From NCBI GenBank assembly GCA_963738345.1, contig CAVTWI010000002.1:4278001-4342000 (forward strand): 64,000 nucleotides of DNA, given 5' to 3'. Below, in pieces: positions 18,229-27,380 of the stretch. A program made the translations under genes and the position numbers. Numbering within the stretch: position 1 is the first letter of the stretch; each line of letters begins with the position of its first letter. The notes under the pieces were generated by a model. That model had not been told where the DNA came from. It ran no database searches and was given only the letters and a program-made list of their open reading frames with translations. Source of the stretch: Bog-159 sp963738345. Lineage in GTDB: Bacteria; Acidobacteriota; Terriglobia; Bryobacterales; Bryobacteraceae.

Positions 18229-20390
18229 GCGCAGGCCCCAGTACCGCGGAGCGTGTGGATTTGCCTGTCTCCGGTATGTCGTGCGCGGCCTGTGCGCGCG
18301 CCATCGAAAATCAACTGGCAGGTACGGCTGGGGTATCGAACGCGCACGTGAATTTCGCCACCTCCACGGCAACCGTCGAGTTCGATCCCGCGCAAACTGG
18401 CGCGGGCAAGTTTGTGGAGGCTATCGAAGAACTGGGGTATGGAGTCCCCCAGCCTGTAGCGGGCGAAGATGTCGAGGAGCAATCCCGCCAGCAGGAATAT
18501 GCGGCATTGTTGCGCCGGCTCAAGTGGGCGGCGGCCTTCGCGATGCCCGTGGCGATTCTAGGCATGGTTCCGGCATTGATGCATCGGGCCGCCATGGCGT
18601 GGATCCAACTGGCGCTCACGATTCCCGTTATCTTCTACGCCGGCGCGCCGTTCTATCAAGGCGCGTGGTCCGGGCTGCGGCACCGTTCGGCCAACATGAA
18701 TACGCTGATCGCACTGGGAACCGGATCGGCCTTTCTGTATTCGTTGTTTGTCACTCTGCGCGGCGGCCACGAAGTCTATTACGAAGCCGCGGCGGTGATC
18801 ATCACCCTGATTCTACTGGGCCGTCTGCTCGAAGCTCGCGCGCGCGGTAAAGCTTCGGAAGCGATCCGCCATCTGCGCGAGTTGCAGCCCACGACCGCGC
18901 GTGTGCTGCGCGACGGCGCTGAGCAAGACGTGCCGATTGAACAGGTGCGCGTGGGCGACCTCGTAGTGGTACGCCCAGGCGAAAAGATCCCGGTGGATGG
19001 GGCGGTTCGCGAAGGCGATTCGGCGGTCGACGAATCCATGCTCACCGGCGAAAGCATGCCGGTGGATAAGAAACCGGGAGATCCGATCTACGGCGGCACC
19101 ATCAATCGATCGGGCAGCCTGCGTTTTGAAGCGCGCAAAGTGGGACGCGCCACAGCCTTGCAGCAAATGATCGACCTGGTACGGCAGGCGCAAGGATCGC
19201 GCGCGCCGGTGGCTCGCCTGGCGGATGTGGTCAGCGGCTACTTCACCATGGCCGTGCTGGCGATCGCCACCGCTACTTTCCTGGTGTGGCTGGCGTTCGC
19301 GCCGTTCTCTTTTGCGCTGGTCAATTTCGTGGCGGTACTGATTATCGCCTGCCCGTGCGCATTGGGATTGGCGACGCCGACCGCCATAATGGTGGGCACG
19401 GGGCGCGGCGCGGAACGCGGCATTCTGATCAAGGGCGGCGAAGCGTTGGAGGCCGCGCACGGCATCGACACGGTGCTTTTGGATAAGACCGGCACCATCA
19501 CCAGCGGGCACCCGCGAGTTACCGATGTGATCGCGGTCGAAGGCTTTTCGCAATCCGAAGTGCTGCGGCTGGCCGCATCCGCGGAGCGCTACTCGGAACA
19601 CCCTCTTGGCAAGGCGATCGTCGAGCATGCGCAGTCCATCGCAATTGCGCCGGCGCCTGCATCGGAGTTCCGCGCGATCACGGGGCATGGCGTGGAGGCC
19701 CAGGTGGACGGTCGCGCGGTAACCGTGAGCGCTCTCGCCGGCGTGAGCGGAATGGCGGACATGGAGCGCTTGGCGGCGGGGGGTAAGACCGCCGTGGCCG
19801 TGACGGTGGACGGCCGGACGGCGGGAGCCATTGGGATTGCCGATGCGATAAAGCCTGAAGCCACCGAAGCCGTACGGCGCCTGCTGCAATTGGGCATCGA
19901 AGTTTGGATGATCACCGGCGACAATCGCCGTACGGCTGAAAGCGTGGCGCGGCAAGCCGGTATTGAACACGTGCTGTCGGGAGTGCTGCCGGACGGCAAG
20001 GTGGCGGAAGTTCGCAAACTGCAGGCTGCCGGCAAAAAAGTCGCCATGGTGGGAGACGGCATCAATGATGCGCCCGCTCTGGCGCAGGCCGATGTGGGCA
20101 TCGCCATCGGTACGGGAACCGATATCGCGAAAGAGGCAGCATCCATAACCCTGATGCGCGGCGATCTGAACGGTGTGGCTGACGGGCTCGAACTAGCGCG
20201 GCGCACAATGCGGGTGATCCGGCAGAATCTATTTTGGGCGTTCGCCTATAACGTGGTGGGGATTCCTATCGCGGCAGGAGTTTTGTATCCGTTCACAGGT
20301 TGGCTACTGTCGCCGGTGCTGGCTTCAGCGGCTATGGCGTTATCGAGCGTCACGGTGGTGAGCAATAGTCTGAGACTGCGGCGGGCTTAA
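18225..20390 (+). CDS. copA: Copper-translocating P-type ATPase
   Basis: Exports Cu(I) from the cytoplasm. 721 residues: one N-terminal HMA domain (SGMSCAACAR, C20/C23), then the P1B-ATPase core with the actuator motif LTGES at 273-277, the membrane copper site CPC at 376-378, the phosphorylated D420 in DKTGT and the hinge GDGINDAPALA near 620. Eight TM segments are expected. It is co-translated with copZ. It has only one HMA domain, consistent with the separate chaperone gene. Confidence 0.96.
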   Translation: MSAGPSTAERVDLPVSGMSCAACARAIENQLAGTAGVSNAHVNFATSTATVEFDPAQTGAGKFVEAIEELGYGVPQPVAGEDVEEQSRQQEYAALLRRLKWAAAFAMPVAILGMVPALMHRAAMAWIQLALTIPVIFYAGAPFYQGAWSGLRHRSANMNTLIALGTGSAFLYSLFVTLRGGHEVYYEAAAVIITLILLGRLLEARARGKASEAIRHLRELQPTTARVLRDGAEQDVPIEQVRVGDLVVVRPGEKIPVDGAVREGDSAVDESMLTGESMPVDKKPGDPIYGGTINRSGSLRFEARKVGRATALQQMIDLVRQAQGSRAPVARLADVVSGYFTMAVLAIATATFLVWLAFAPFSFALVNFVAVLIIACPCALGLATPTAIMVGTGRGAERGILIKGGEALEAAHGIDTVLLDKTGTITSGHPRVTDVIAVEGFSQSEVLRLAASAERYSEHPLGKAIVEHAQSIAIAPAPASEFRAITGHGVEAQVDGRAVTVSALAGVSGMADMERLAAGGKTAVAVTVDGRTAGAIGIADAIKPEATEAVRRLLQLGIEVWMITGDNRRTAESVARQAGIEHVLSGVLPDGKVAEVRKLQAAGKKVAMVGDGINDAPALAQADVGIAIGTGTDIAKEAASITLMRGDLNGVADGLELARRTMRVIRQNLFWAFAYNVVGIPIAAGVLYPFTGWLLSPVLASAAMALSSVTVVSNSLRLRRA

Positions 20391-20396
20391 ACGAAA

Positions 20397-20426
20397 AAGC
20401 CCGGCTGGGCGTACCAGGCCGGGCTT
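20397..20426 (-). terminator. Rho-independent terminator for the DUF465 gene
   Basis: Arms AAGCCCGGC (20397-20405) and GCCGGGCTT (20418-20426) with a 12-base loop. On the minus strand the stem is followed by a run of Ts (aaaaa on the plus strand at 20394-20398), so it terminates the minus-strand gene at 20452. It also lies just after the copA stop, where it lacks a T tract and may only slow polymerase. Confidence 0.7.
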
Positions 20427-20451
20427 CCAATCACTTTCAGCGCACCCAATG

Positions 20452-20688
20452 TTAAGCGACTTGCTGAGCGCGGTTTTGGCTCATAATCGCTTCCATCTGA
20501 TCTTTCAAGTGGAGTTTCAATTTCTTCAGCCGCACTTCCTCAAGTTGCTCCTGGTCGGTCAGGTGCGGCAGAGCTTCCAGCTCATCCAGCCTTTTTGAGT
20601 AGTCGCAGTGCGCGACCGCCAGATGGCGAAACTCTTCATTTGTTTCCATCAGATGCGCTTTGTATTGTTCCTGTGCGTTCCGTTCCAT
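20452..20688 (-). CDS. DUF465/YdcH-family small protein
   Basis: 78 residues, highly charged and helical, with the family pattern LMETNEEFRHLAVAHCDYSKRLDELE...LTDQEQLEEVRLKKLKLHLKDQMEAIM. It is probably a coiled coil. The molecular role of the family is not established. The gene stands alone between copA and rimI and has its own terminator. Confidence 0.85.
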   Translation of the reverse strand: MERNAQEQYKAHLMETNEEFRHLAVAHCDYSKRLDELEALPHLTDQEQLEEVRLKKLKLHLKDQMEAIMSQNRAQQVA

Positions 20689-20825
20689 ATTGGGGCAGTT
20701 CCTCCCAGTGAGGTTGCCACGCCGAGTCGGTGGTTCGGAGACGGGGCTCGGTGGGTCATCTTCACTTCATCATTCTGAGAAGTGCGGCAGGCATTAGATC
20801 AAACCTGCCGTCTACTGTGACAGTA

Positions 20826-21257
20826 TCATGAATGAACGTTCATGACAATAGCACTTTCACCGGAGTCGGGATAGTAATCACTACGGCGGCCGGTTTCCTG
20901 AAAGCGTAATGATTTGTAGAAGTTGCGCGCGGCCACATTGGATTCTCGAACTTCCAGCCACAGAATTCCGGGATGGCTTGAAGTTAACCTTGCGATTAAG
21001 CGGCGAGCGATCCCGAGTCTCCGGAACGCGGGATGTACGGCTAGATTTAGCAGTTCAGACTCGCCTTCGGCGACACGCCGCGCCACGGCGAATCCGGCGA
21101 TCCGGCCGGCGAGCACAGCTACGGTAAGTTCGTAACTAAGATAGTCGCGAACGTTCCACTGCGAGGCTTCCGGGGATGCCGCTTGAATTTCCGCGATGGT
21201 AGCCAAATCAGCTTCGACTCCGGCGCGAAGCTCAATCTTCAAACCGGACCTCGCCAT
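20826..21257 (-). CDS. rimI: Ribosomal-protein-alanine N-acetyltransferase (RimI-like GNAT)
   Basis: 143 residues from the ATG at 21257 (MARSGLKIELRAG). A GNAT fold: acetyl-CoA loop HPAFRRLGIARRL and the RimI-type C-terminal pattern EVRESNVAARNFYKSLRF...GRRSDYY. It acetylates N-terminal amines, in classic RimI that of ribosomal protein S18. An upstream frame to 21368 has no family-like sequence. The start overlaps the end of the preceding minus-strand gene by 26 bases, suggesting coupling. The target protein here is inferred. Confidence 0.82.
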   Translation of the reverse strand: MARSGLKIELRAGVEADLATIAEIQAASPEASQWNVRDYLSYELTVAVLAGRIAGFAVARRVAEGESELLNLAVHPAFRRLGIARRLIARLTSSHPGILWLEVRESNVAARNFYKSLRFQETGRRSDYYPDSGESAIVMNVHS

Positions 21258-22236
21258 GAGAGCCGCGCACGATTGCGGCCGGACAATGCGTGAATCCAGC
21301 CTGCAGGGCTGCGCAATAACGGACCTGGACCCGTGTGCGCGCGGGGATCCAGCGGAATGCCGGAACACTAAACAGGGTGCCGCGATCGATCATTTGGCGG
21401 CGGGATTCAGGCAGGGGCGAAGCACCGAATTCCATGCCGCGGGTCATGGTTCGTCCGTTCCAAGGCGCGCCCGTGCGCTTGTGGTTCTCTTCCCAAACGC
21501 CGAGCCACGGAAAATCCGAACGCTGCCAAAGATAACCCAGGGCAACTTTGCTTCCTGGCGACCAGGCCACGAAGAAGGCACTGTCGCGGCTGGTGTCCAA
21601 CAGATGCGTAGCGAAGCCTCCAGATACGGGAGCCTCGGTATAGAGTTGGAAATCTCCGTTGTCAGGGTCCAGGACAAAAGACTGTGTAATCGGTGCACGG
21701 AATTGGGTTGCGCCCGCTCTCAAGGAACGGCGGCCCCAGCGTGACGTGCTCCGTCCAGGCGATGGGCCGGTCCGCGGCGCTCTCGTTTTCGACGGACTTC
21801 GTCGATCTCCACGGTCCGGCCCGCCAGTTCGATGCGCCGTTCCAATCGCAACTGCGACTGCGGAAATCGCGCCCGCTGCGTCAAGGCCGCTGGCCGTCGA
21901 AGCGATATCGTAAGAAGCGACGGAAGCCTCGCCATGCACCGTCAGCCCGGCCGCCGCCTCTTCCGCCGACGGAGGGCCGAAGATATCCATGCACAGATTG
22001 TGGCCCATGATGCCGCCCAGCAGCTTGCTCTCAGAATCGGCGCCGTATTCGGGATGCTTCGGAAGATCGTAAGTGGAGGGCTCAATCGACTCCCATGGCG
22101 GGGTCCACAACGGATTCACGCCGCTCTGCTTATCCAGAATTTCGGCGATGTGCCCGCCTTCCTGCAGCACGGTGACGCGCAACCATTCATTCTCAATCGA
22201 AGTGGCGCGGCGGCCACGATAAAGAGTTTCTGCCAT
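21232..22236 (-). CDS. Galactose-mutarotase-like protein; internal frame breaks that cancel out
   Basis: Reads from ATG 22236 (MAETLYRGRRATSIENEWLRVTVLQEGGHIAEILDK), a beta-sandwich opening like aldose-epimerase or carbohydrate-binding folds. The frame is open throughout, but residues from about 21900 to 21720 are nonsense in it. The second minus frame instead supplies RFPQSQLRLERRIELAGRTVEIDEV, the third supplies VENESAADRPIAWTEHVTLGPPFLE, and the first resumes with ATQFRAPITQSF. Three shifts of the same sense sum to zero, leaving an apparently intact gene. It starts only 12 bases from the divergent gene at 22249. Enzymatic role unproven. Confidence 0.7.
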   Translation of the reverse strand: MAETLYRGRRATSIENEWLRVTVLQEGGHIAEILDKQSGVNPLWTPPWESIEPSTYDLPKHPEYGADSESKLLGGIMGHNLCMDIFGPPSAEEAAAGLTVHGEASVASYDIASTASGLDAAGAISAVAVAIGTAHRTGGPDRGDRRSPSKTRAPRTGPSPGRSTSRWGRRSLRAGATQFRAPITQSFVLDPDNGDFQLYTEAPVSGGFATHLLDTSRDSAFFVAWSPGSKVALGYLWQRSDFPWLGVWEENHKRTGAPWNGRTMTRGMEFGASPLPESRRQMIDRGTLFSVPAFRWIPARTRVQVRYCAALQAGFTHCPAAIVRGSHGEVRFED

Positions 22237-22248
22237 ATTGGAACTATT

Positions 22249-22801
22249 ATGCATCTGGTCTGCGCATTCCTGGCTTTGCTGGCCGCTCCTGTTCTGGGAG
22301 ACGAAGCCTCCCATCGAATGGACCGAGGCCCAGATCAATAAGCTACTCCACGACAGCCCGTGGGCGGAGATGACAGAGCCGCCCCCCGCCGTACAGGTTT
22401 ATCTGGCGACGGCTGCCCCGATGCGGCAGGCGGAAGCGGAGTTGGCCCGGCGGCGGGGTAAGCCGTTGAATGACGAATACGTCGAGTACCTGGCACATGA
22501 TGGAGCCAACAAGCTGATCGTGGCCATCGCCTACAAGAACCTGACGGCCCTGGCAGATGGCGATGAAGCCCGGCACATGGAGGAGGAATCCGTCATGCGC
22601 GTGGGCCACCAGAAGTTCAAGATGGAAGGCCACTTTCCGCCCGAGCCTTCGGATCCGTATCTGCGGCTGGTGTATCCGCGCGTGGCCACGGAGCGCGACA
22701 AGAATGTCACCTTCGAGCTATATCTACCGGGCTACGGACCGTATCACGAGGCGGAATTTCGGGTCCGCGACATGATTTACAAGGGCAAGCTCGAAATGTA
22801 A
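22249..22801 (+). CDS. Small secreted protein of unknown function, frame-broken after the signal peptide
   Basis: The ATG at 22249 opens a clean signal peptide (MHLVCAFLALLAAPVLGDE), but that frame stops at 22341. The mature protein (KPPIEWTEAQINKLLHDSPWAEM to the stop at 22801) lies in the next frame, so one extra base sits around 22300-22310. The mature part is about 165 residues, with a helical region (MRQAEAELARRRGKPLNDEYVEYLAHDGANK) and a beta-rich C-terminus. No family recognised. It is followed 52 bases later by a cytochrome c gene on the same strand. Confidence 0.65.
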
Positions 22802-22853
22802 GGGCCCCGCGCCAAACCGGCCGCATCCGACTATACTATGGTCGGAGGATCTT

Positions 22854-23342
22854 ATGGTCTGGTTATCTGTTTTATTGTTTTTGCAGGCGGCGGCGCCGAA
22901 CCCACAAATTGGACGCGGGCAGGCACTTTTCAATGCGGATCAAGGTTGCGCCACGTGCCACGCGTTGAAGGGGCATGGCACAGCCGTTGGACCGGATCTA
23001 AAGGTTCTAGGGCGGGTCGGCGTACGCGCCCTGGTTACCGCCATTCGCGCATCGCGAACGGAGTACGTAGAAACCATTAAACTAAAGGAAGGCGAGGCGT
23101 TTCCCGCTATGAAAGTGTCGGCGGATGCCACCACCATGCAATACTACGATCTGTCGAAGACGCCCCCCGAACTGAAGAAATTCGCCCCTGGAGACGTCCA
23201 GACCAAATCAGACAACTCGATATGGAAACACCCGCCATCAACCGGCAGCTACACCAACCAGCAGATTGCCGACATCGTCGCATACATCCGCTGGGGTGCT
23301 GCCGGCGAGAGAAAAGCGGTGGATCCCGCCGACGTCGAGTAA
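22854..23342 (+). CDS. Small c-type cytochrome
   Basis: 162 residues with a signal peptide (MVWLSVLLFLQAAA). The heme-attachment motif CATCH lies at C32-H36, and M86 (FPAMKVSA) is the likely distal ligand. The C-terminus YTNQQIADIVAYIRWG is typical of single-heme cytochrome c domains (PF13442/PF00034), where the helix carries YI/WxxS-like residues. It acts in the periplasm as an electron carrier, with its partner unknown. No redox enzyme gene is adjacent apart from the upstream hypothetical gene. Confidence 0.85.
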   Translation: MVWLSVLLFLQAAAPNPQIGRGQALFNADQGCATCHALKGHGTAVGPDLKVLGRVGVRALVTAIRASRTEYVETIKLKEGEAFPAMKVSADATTMQYYDLSKTPPELKKFAPGDVQTKSDNSIWKHPPSTGSYTNQQIADIVAYIRWGAAGERKAVDPADVE

Positions 23343-23358
23343 AGACGGCTGTGAATAT

Positions 23359-23718
23359 TTAGGCTGAGGCTGCCGCGGAGAAACTGTGCACCGCGGTAGC
23401 TTCGTCAGTGTAAGTCTCGAAGACGGTAATGAGCTTGGTGATCTGCATCAACTCCTGAAGCCGTTTTTGCAGATTCAACAGCTTCAGCTTTCCGTCCCGG
23501 CTGGCCACGGTTGCGAAACTCCCGACGAACTGGCCCAAACCAGTACTGTCGATGTAGCTGACCTCTCCGAGATTGAGGAGGATGTTCTTTTTCCCAACCT
23601 CGAGATGTTCCTTGATGGCATCCCGAAGCGCAGCCGTCTCCTCACCAATGGTGATGCGGCCGTTCAGGTCCAGGATCACGACGTTGCCGCTTTCGCGGGC
23701 ATTAATTTTAAGACTCAT
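23359..23718 (-). CDS. STAS-domain anti-sigma factor antagonist
   Basis: 119 residues from ATG 23718 (MSLKINARESGNVVILDLNGRITIGE), preceded by a gaggaacg ribosome site. A single STAS domain with the phosphorylatable serine in YIDSTGLG (S58), as in SpoIIAA/RsbV. It would bind an RsbW-type kinase anti-sigma factor when unphosphorylated. No such kinase or phosphatase gene lies in the window, so the partner is encoded elsewhere. Confidence 0.88.
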   Translation of the reverse strand: MSLKINARESGNVVILDLNGRITIGEETAALRDAIKEHLEVGKKNILLNLGEVSYIDSTGLGQFVGSFATVASRDGKLKLLNLQKRLQELMQITKLITVFETYTDEATAVHSFSAAASA

Positions 23719-23804
23719 GGAGCGTTCCTCTTTTTTCCCGCGGCACACCTAACCGCAGGTATATTCAAGCATACCTCGATTGAAGTCAGCTATTGGGATA
23801 AAAT

Positions 23805-25872
23805 TCAGTTCTTGGAAGCGCCGGATTCCCGCGCCAGACGCACTTTCGCGTCTTCGAGTTTCTTATTGATGGTGGCGAGTTCGCCGGGCTCCATGTCCGA
23901 CTGCGACTCGCCAGCTTCAGCGTTCTTCACCGAGGCTTGCCATTGGGTGATCGCGTCTTTGGTCTTCCCCAGTTTCAGGTAGACATCACCAAGATGGTCG
24001 TGAACGGTGGGGTCCTGGCTGACGCCGGTCTTCGAAAGCGCCCGCACCAGTGCGTGCTCCGCGTCGTCCAGGCGATTCATCCGATAGTAGAGCCACCCGA
24101 GGCTGTCAAGGTAAGCGCCGTTTTCGGGTTCCAGTTCCACCGCACGGGAAATCATTTTCTGGGCTTCGTCCAGACGCACACCGCGATCGGCCAACATATA
24201 GCCCAGATAGTTGAGCGCTCCGGCGCTATCGGGATCCATGTCCAGCACCTTGCGGAACTGGGCTTCGGCGGCGTCATATTTCTTCAAGCGCTCGTACATG
24301 GCGCCGCGCATGAAGTAGACGGTTTCTTTATCGGGCTTGGTTTCGGACAGCTTCTCGGCGGCGTCCAACGGTTTTTCCATGTCGTCGTAGCGCTTGGCCT
24401 TCTCGAACAACTGTGCGATGGCTAACTGCGTGTCGCGATCGTGATCGCCCTTCAGCATGCCGCGTAATTGGGAAACAGCTTGGTCGATCTTGCCCATGTC
24501 CGCCAGCACCGAGGCATTCACCAACTTCAAGCCGCGGTCATCCGGAAACTTCTTCATGGCGGCATCGGCTTCCGCGCGAGCAGCCTTATAATCCTTAGCG
24601 GTGCGGTAGGTATCGATGATTTCGGCCTCGGCATGCGGCGCCGAATCGGCATCCAGATCGGCAACCTGGCGAAATGTGTCGACGGCCGGCTGATTTTGAT
24701 TGGCGACTCGGTAGAGTTCACCTAGCCGCTCGAGAAGATTCACGCGCGTGGCTTTTTCTGATTCAGAATAGCTTTTGCGTTCGGTATCTTTTAAGACGCC
24801 CTTAAGCGTTTCGACGGCTTTATCGGTCTGCCCTTCCATAGCCAGCAAGTTGACTTCGTCGTAACGCACTTCGAGGTTTTCGGGATCGGCAGCCTTGGCT
24901 TTATCGAGGATCTCGCGGGCTTTACTGAAATCGCGTTTTTCGCGATAAATTTCCGCCATGCGGAGCATGGCTTCGGTATCGTGTGGATCTTCGTCTGAGA
25001 ATTCCTTGTAATACTTGAGCGATTCGTCGAGGGTACCGGGGGCACACGCGCCGACTCCGCAGGAGTACAACAAGTTGCGCGCTAAGGCACGCTTTAGACG
25101 AGCGTTCTCGGGATCGAGTTCGATTGCTTTGCGCAACACGTCCGCGGCGCTCTTATAATCTTTAAGCTGTTCGTAAGAGGTTGCCAGCGCGGCCAGTGTG
25201 CGCGGATTAGGATCCTTGTTGGTTACGGCCTGCAGTTTTTCAATCGCCTTGCGGGTATCGCCGACATCCGAGTAAACGATCGCCAGTCCAGTAAGCGCGT
25301 CTTCGTTATTTGGATCGATGGAAAGGGCCTGTCCGTACGCTTTCTCGGCTTCTACCGAATTGCGCGCCGTCCGGTACAAACGGCCGAGGGTCAACCAACT
25401 ATCGATATCCTTGGGATCTTTGGCAGTAATTTTCTCATACTGATCGGTTGCGGCATGCAGCATCTCTTCATTGATCTTGCCCTGCTGCGTATCGCCGATC
25501 ATGCGCGTATAAATTCGGCCCAGGATGCGGCGGGCATCCAGATTATTGGGCTCGCGCTTCAGGATGTCCTCGGCTTCGGTGACGGCATCCTTCAACCTGC
25601 CGCTTTGGATGTAGAGATCGGTAAGTTCTTCAAACAGAAAGCTGGCTCCCGGGTCCAGCTTTAATGCCTGCTTGTAATGATCGATGGCTTTGCCGACATA
25701 TTCGCTCCGATTCCCATAGACGCCGGCCAGTTCGGCGTATAGGTGCCCCATAGAGAAGTTATAGTAGGCAGCGGCCTTATCGACCGGCTGCGAAGGTGCG
25801 GCGCTAGTCTGCCCAAACGCGAGGCAAGACAGCGGGAGGGCCAAGAACAGCGCTTTTGCGGGGAAAATTCAT
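23805..25872 (-). CDS. Large TPR-repeat protein; signal peptide out of frame
   Basis: About 690 residues of tetratricopeptide repeats (for example DAVTEAEDILKREPNNLDARRILGRIY, EKAYGQALSIDPNNEDALTGLAIVY), probably a periplasmic scaffold. The repeat frame begins only at a TTG (25844) inside a signal peptide. The proper start is the ATG at 25872 behind GAAAGGA, reading MNFPRK; removing one A from the AAAA run at about 25854-25857 gives MNFPRKALFLALPLSCLAFGQ, a complete signal peptide. An A-run indel is the likely cause. It ends 57 bases before the sequence of the unrelated STAS gene. Confidence 0.85.
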
Positions 25873-25977
25873 CGTGTGGTTCCTTTCGACCTAGATGCCT
25901 GGGAGGGTCGAATCGTTCCTTTTCATTGTATAACGGCGGTGGCGAGCGGCAATGTGTTACCTATCGGAAGAGTCCTA

Positions 25978-26886
25978 TTGAAACCAGTGGTGGCCATCGC
26001 CGGGCCTACCGGCGCGGGGAAAAGCGAGTTAGCCCTACGGGTTGCCGAAAAATTCGGCGGCGAAGTAGTGAACTGCGACTCGTTACAGATCTATCGATAC
26101 TTCGATATCGGCACCGCAAAGCTGCTTCCGGGGGAGATGCGTGGCATTCCGCACCATCTGATCGATATCCTGGATCCGGACCAGGTCTTCACCGCGGGCG
26201 AGTACGCGCGGCTAGGCCGGGCGGCGCTGGCCGATATCTCTGCCGCGGAATGGACTCCCCGTAGTGGCGGGTGGCACCGGATTCTATCTGAAGGCGCTCT
26301 TCGACGGTCTATTCCGGGGGCCCGCGCGCGACGTAGCGTTGCGAGAACGGCTGGGCGCGCGCGAATCGCGGAGACCGGGATCGCTGCACCGGTTGCTCCG
26401 GCAGATTCGACCGGACCGCTGCCGCGCGGATCCATCCCAACGACGTACCAAAGGTGATGCGAGCGCTGGAGGTGTATTTGCTGGCGCGCCGCCCGGTAAC
26501 CGAGATGTTCGGCGAGGGCCGGGATGCGCTGGAGGGCTATCGCACGTTTTGAAATTGGGACTCGCGCCGGATAGGGATGCACTTATATGCGCGGTTGGAT
26601 GAACGATGCCGTCGGATGTTCGAAACCGGTTTGTTAGATGAAGTACAAGCGAATCCTCGACCGGGGTTTCGCTATGGACGTAAAGCCGTTTGAATCGCAC
26701 GGCTACCGCCAGGCGATCCAGATACTGCGCGGAGAACTCAACCTTAAAGAAGCGCTGTTCTACGCCCAACGCAACACCCGCAATTACGCCAAGCGGCAGA
26801 TGACCTGGTTCCGGAAAGAGCCGGAAATGGAGTGGCTGGCGGGGTTTGGGGAAGAGCCGCGAATCCAGGAAGCGGCGTTGCGCTAG
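25978..26886 (+). pseudogene. miaA: tRNA dimethylallyltransferase, broken by about five single-base shifts
   Basis: MiaA adds dimethylallyl to A37 of tRNAs reading UNN codons. The N-terminus has the P-loop AIAGPTGAGKSELALRVA, then NCDSLQIYRYFDIGTAK and GIPHHLIDILDP. The rest is spread over all three frames: GGTGFYLKALFDGLFRGP, then RIHPNDVPKVMRALEVYLLA, KLGLAPDRDAL, YARLDERCRRMFETGLLDEV, and finally ILDRGFAMDVKPFESHGYRQ to the stop at 26886. Single-base corrections near 26247 (GG), 26416 (CC), 26547 (TTTT), 26584 and 26652 (AA) rebuild a full-length MiaA. The start is probably the TTG at 25978 or a GTG a few codons on. Conserved sequence in every segment favours sequence error over decay. Confidence 0.88.
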
Positions 26887-26964
26887 CGTGGGCGATTTCT
26901 TGACAAACTGCTGATACTCCCATAGGCGACATTTATCGCGCCCATTCGTCTTATCTATCAGACG

Positions 26965-26987
26965 GGCCGCTGCACGGTGCAGAGGCC
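26965..26987 (+). other. Leader hairpin upstream of a small secreted protein
   Basis: GGCC-g-CTGCA-cgg-TGCAG-a-GGCC forms a near-perfect 23-base hairpin 30 bases before the ATG at 27018, just upstream of its AAGGAG ribosome site. It could stabilise the leader or modulate translation. A TTGACA at 26900-26905 precedes it but has no good -10 partner. Confidence 0.4.
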
Positions 26988-27017
26988 TGTCAGATGCTTG
27001 AAGGAGCGAACAAAAAT

Positions 27018-27332
27018 ATGAAAAAAGCAGTCCTATTCGTGTGTCTGTTGGCAGGCATGGCCTTCGCCAGCGTTAAGTCTTTTACCGTCACGTTCTTTGA
27101 ACCAGCCATGATCGGCGGTACCGAACTCAAGGCGGGAGACTACAAGTTCGAAGTGCAAGATCAGAAGGTCATCATCAAGCACGGCCATGAAACCACCGAA
27201 GCCGCGGTAACCGTGGAAAACGGCGACAACAAGTATTCCTCCACCACTGTTACCTATGCCAACGCGGACGGCAAGAACAAAGTTGCCGAAATCCGGATTG
27301 GCGGCACCAAGACCAAGCTCGTATTGAACTAA
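27018..27332 (+). CDS. Small secreted protein of unknown function
   Basis: 104 residues from ATG 27018 (MKKAVLFVCLLAGMAFA signal peptide) with AAGGAG at 27001-27006. The mature part FFEPAMIGGTELKAGDYKFEVQDQKVIIKHG...TVENGDNKYSSTTVTY is a small all-beta domain that recurs in Acidobacteria as an uncharacterised secreted protein. Its strong ribosome site and leader hairpin suggest high expression. Function unknown. Confidence 0.75.
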   Translation: MKKAVLFVCLLAGMAFASVKSFTVTFFEPAMIGGTELKAGDYKFEVQDQKVIIKHGHETTEAAVTVENGDNKYSSTTVTYANADGKNKVAEIRIGGTKTKLVLN

Positions 27333-27380
27333 GACTTTACTGCAGTCTCGCTTTGGGGGCCGCTGTTACACTTAGGGTAG

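Noticed and set aside
18813..19970. Long minus-strand frame opposite copA
   Set aside because: Antisense shadow of a GC-rich gene; Arg/His-rich and without motifs.
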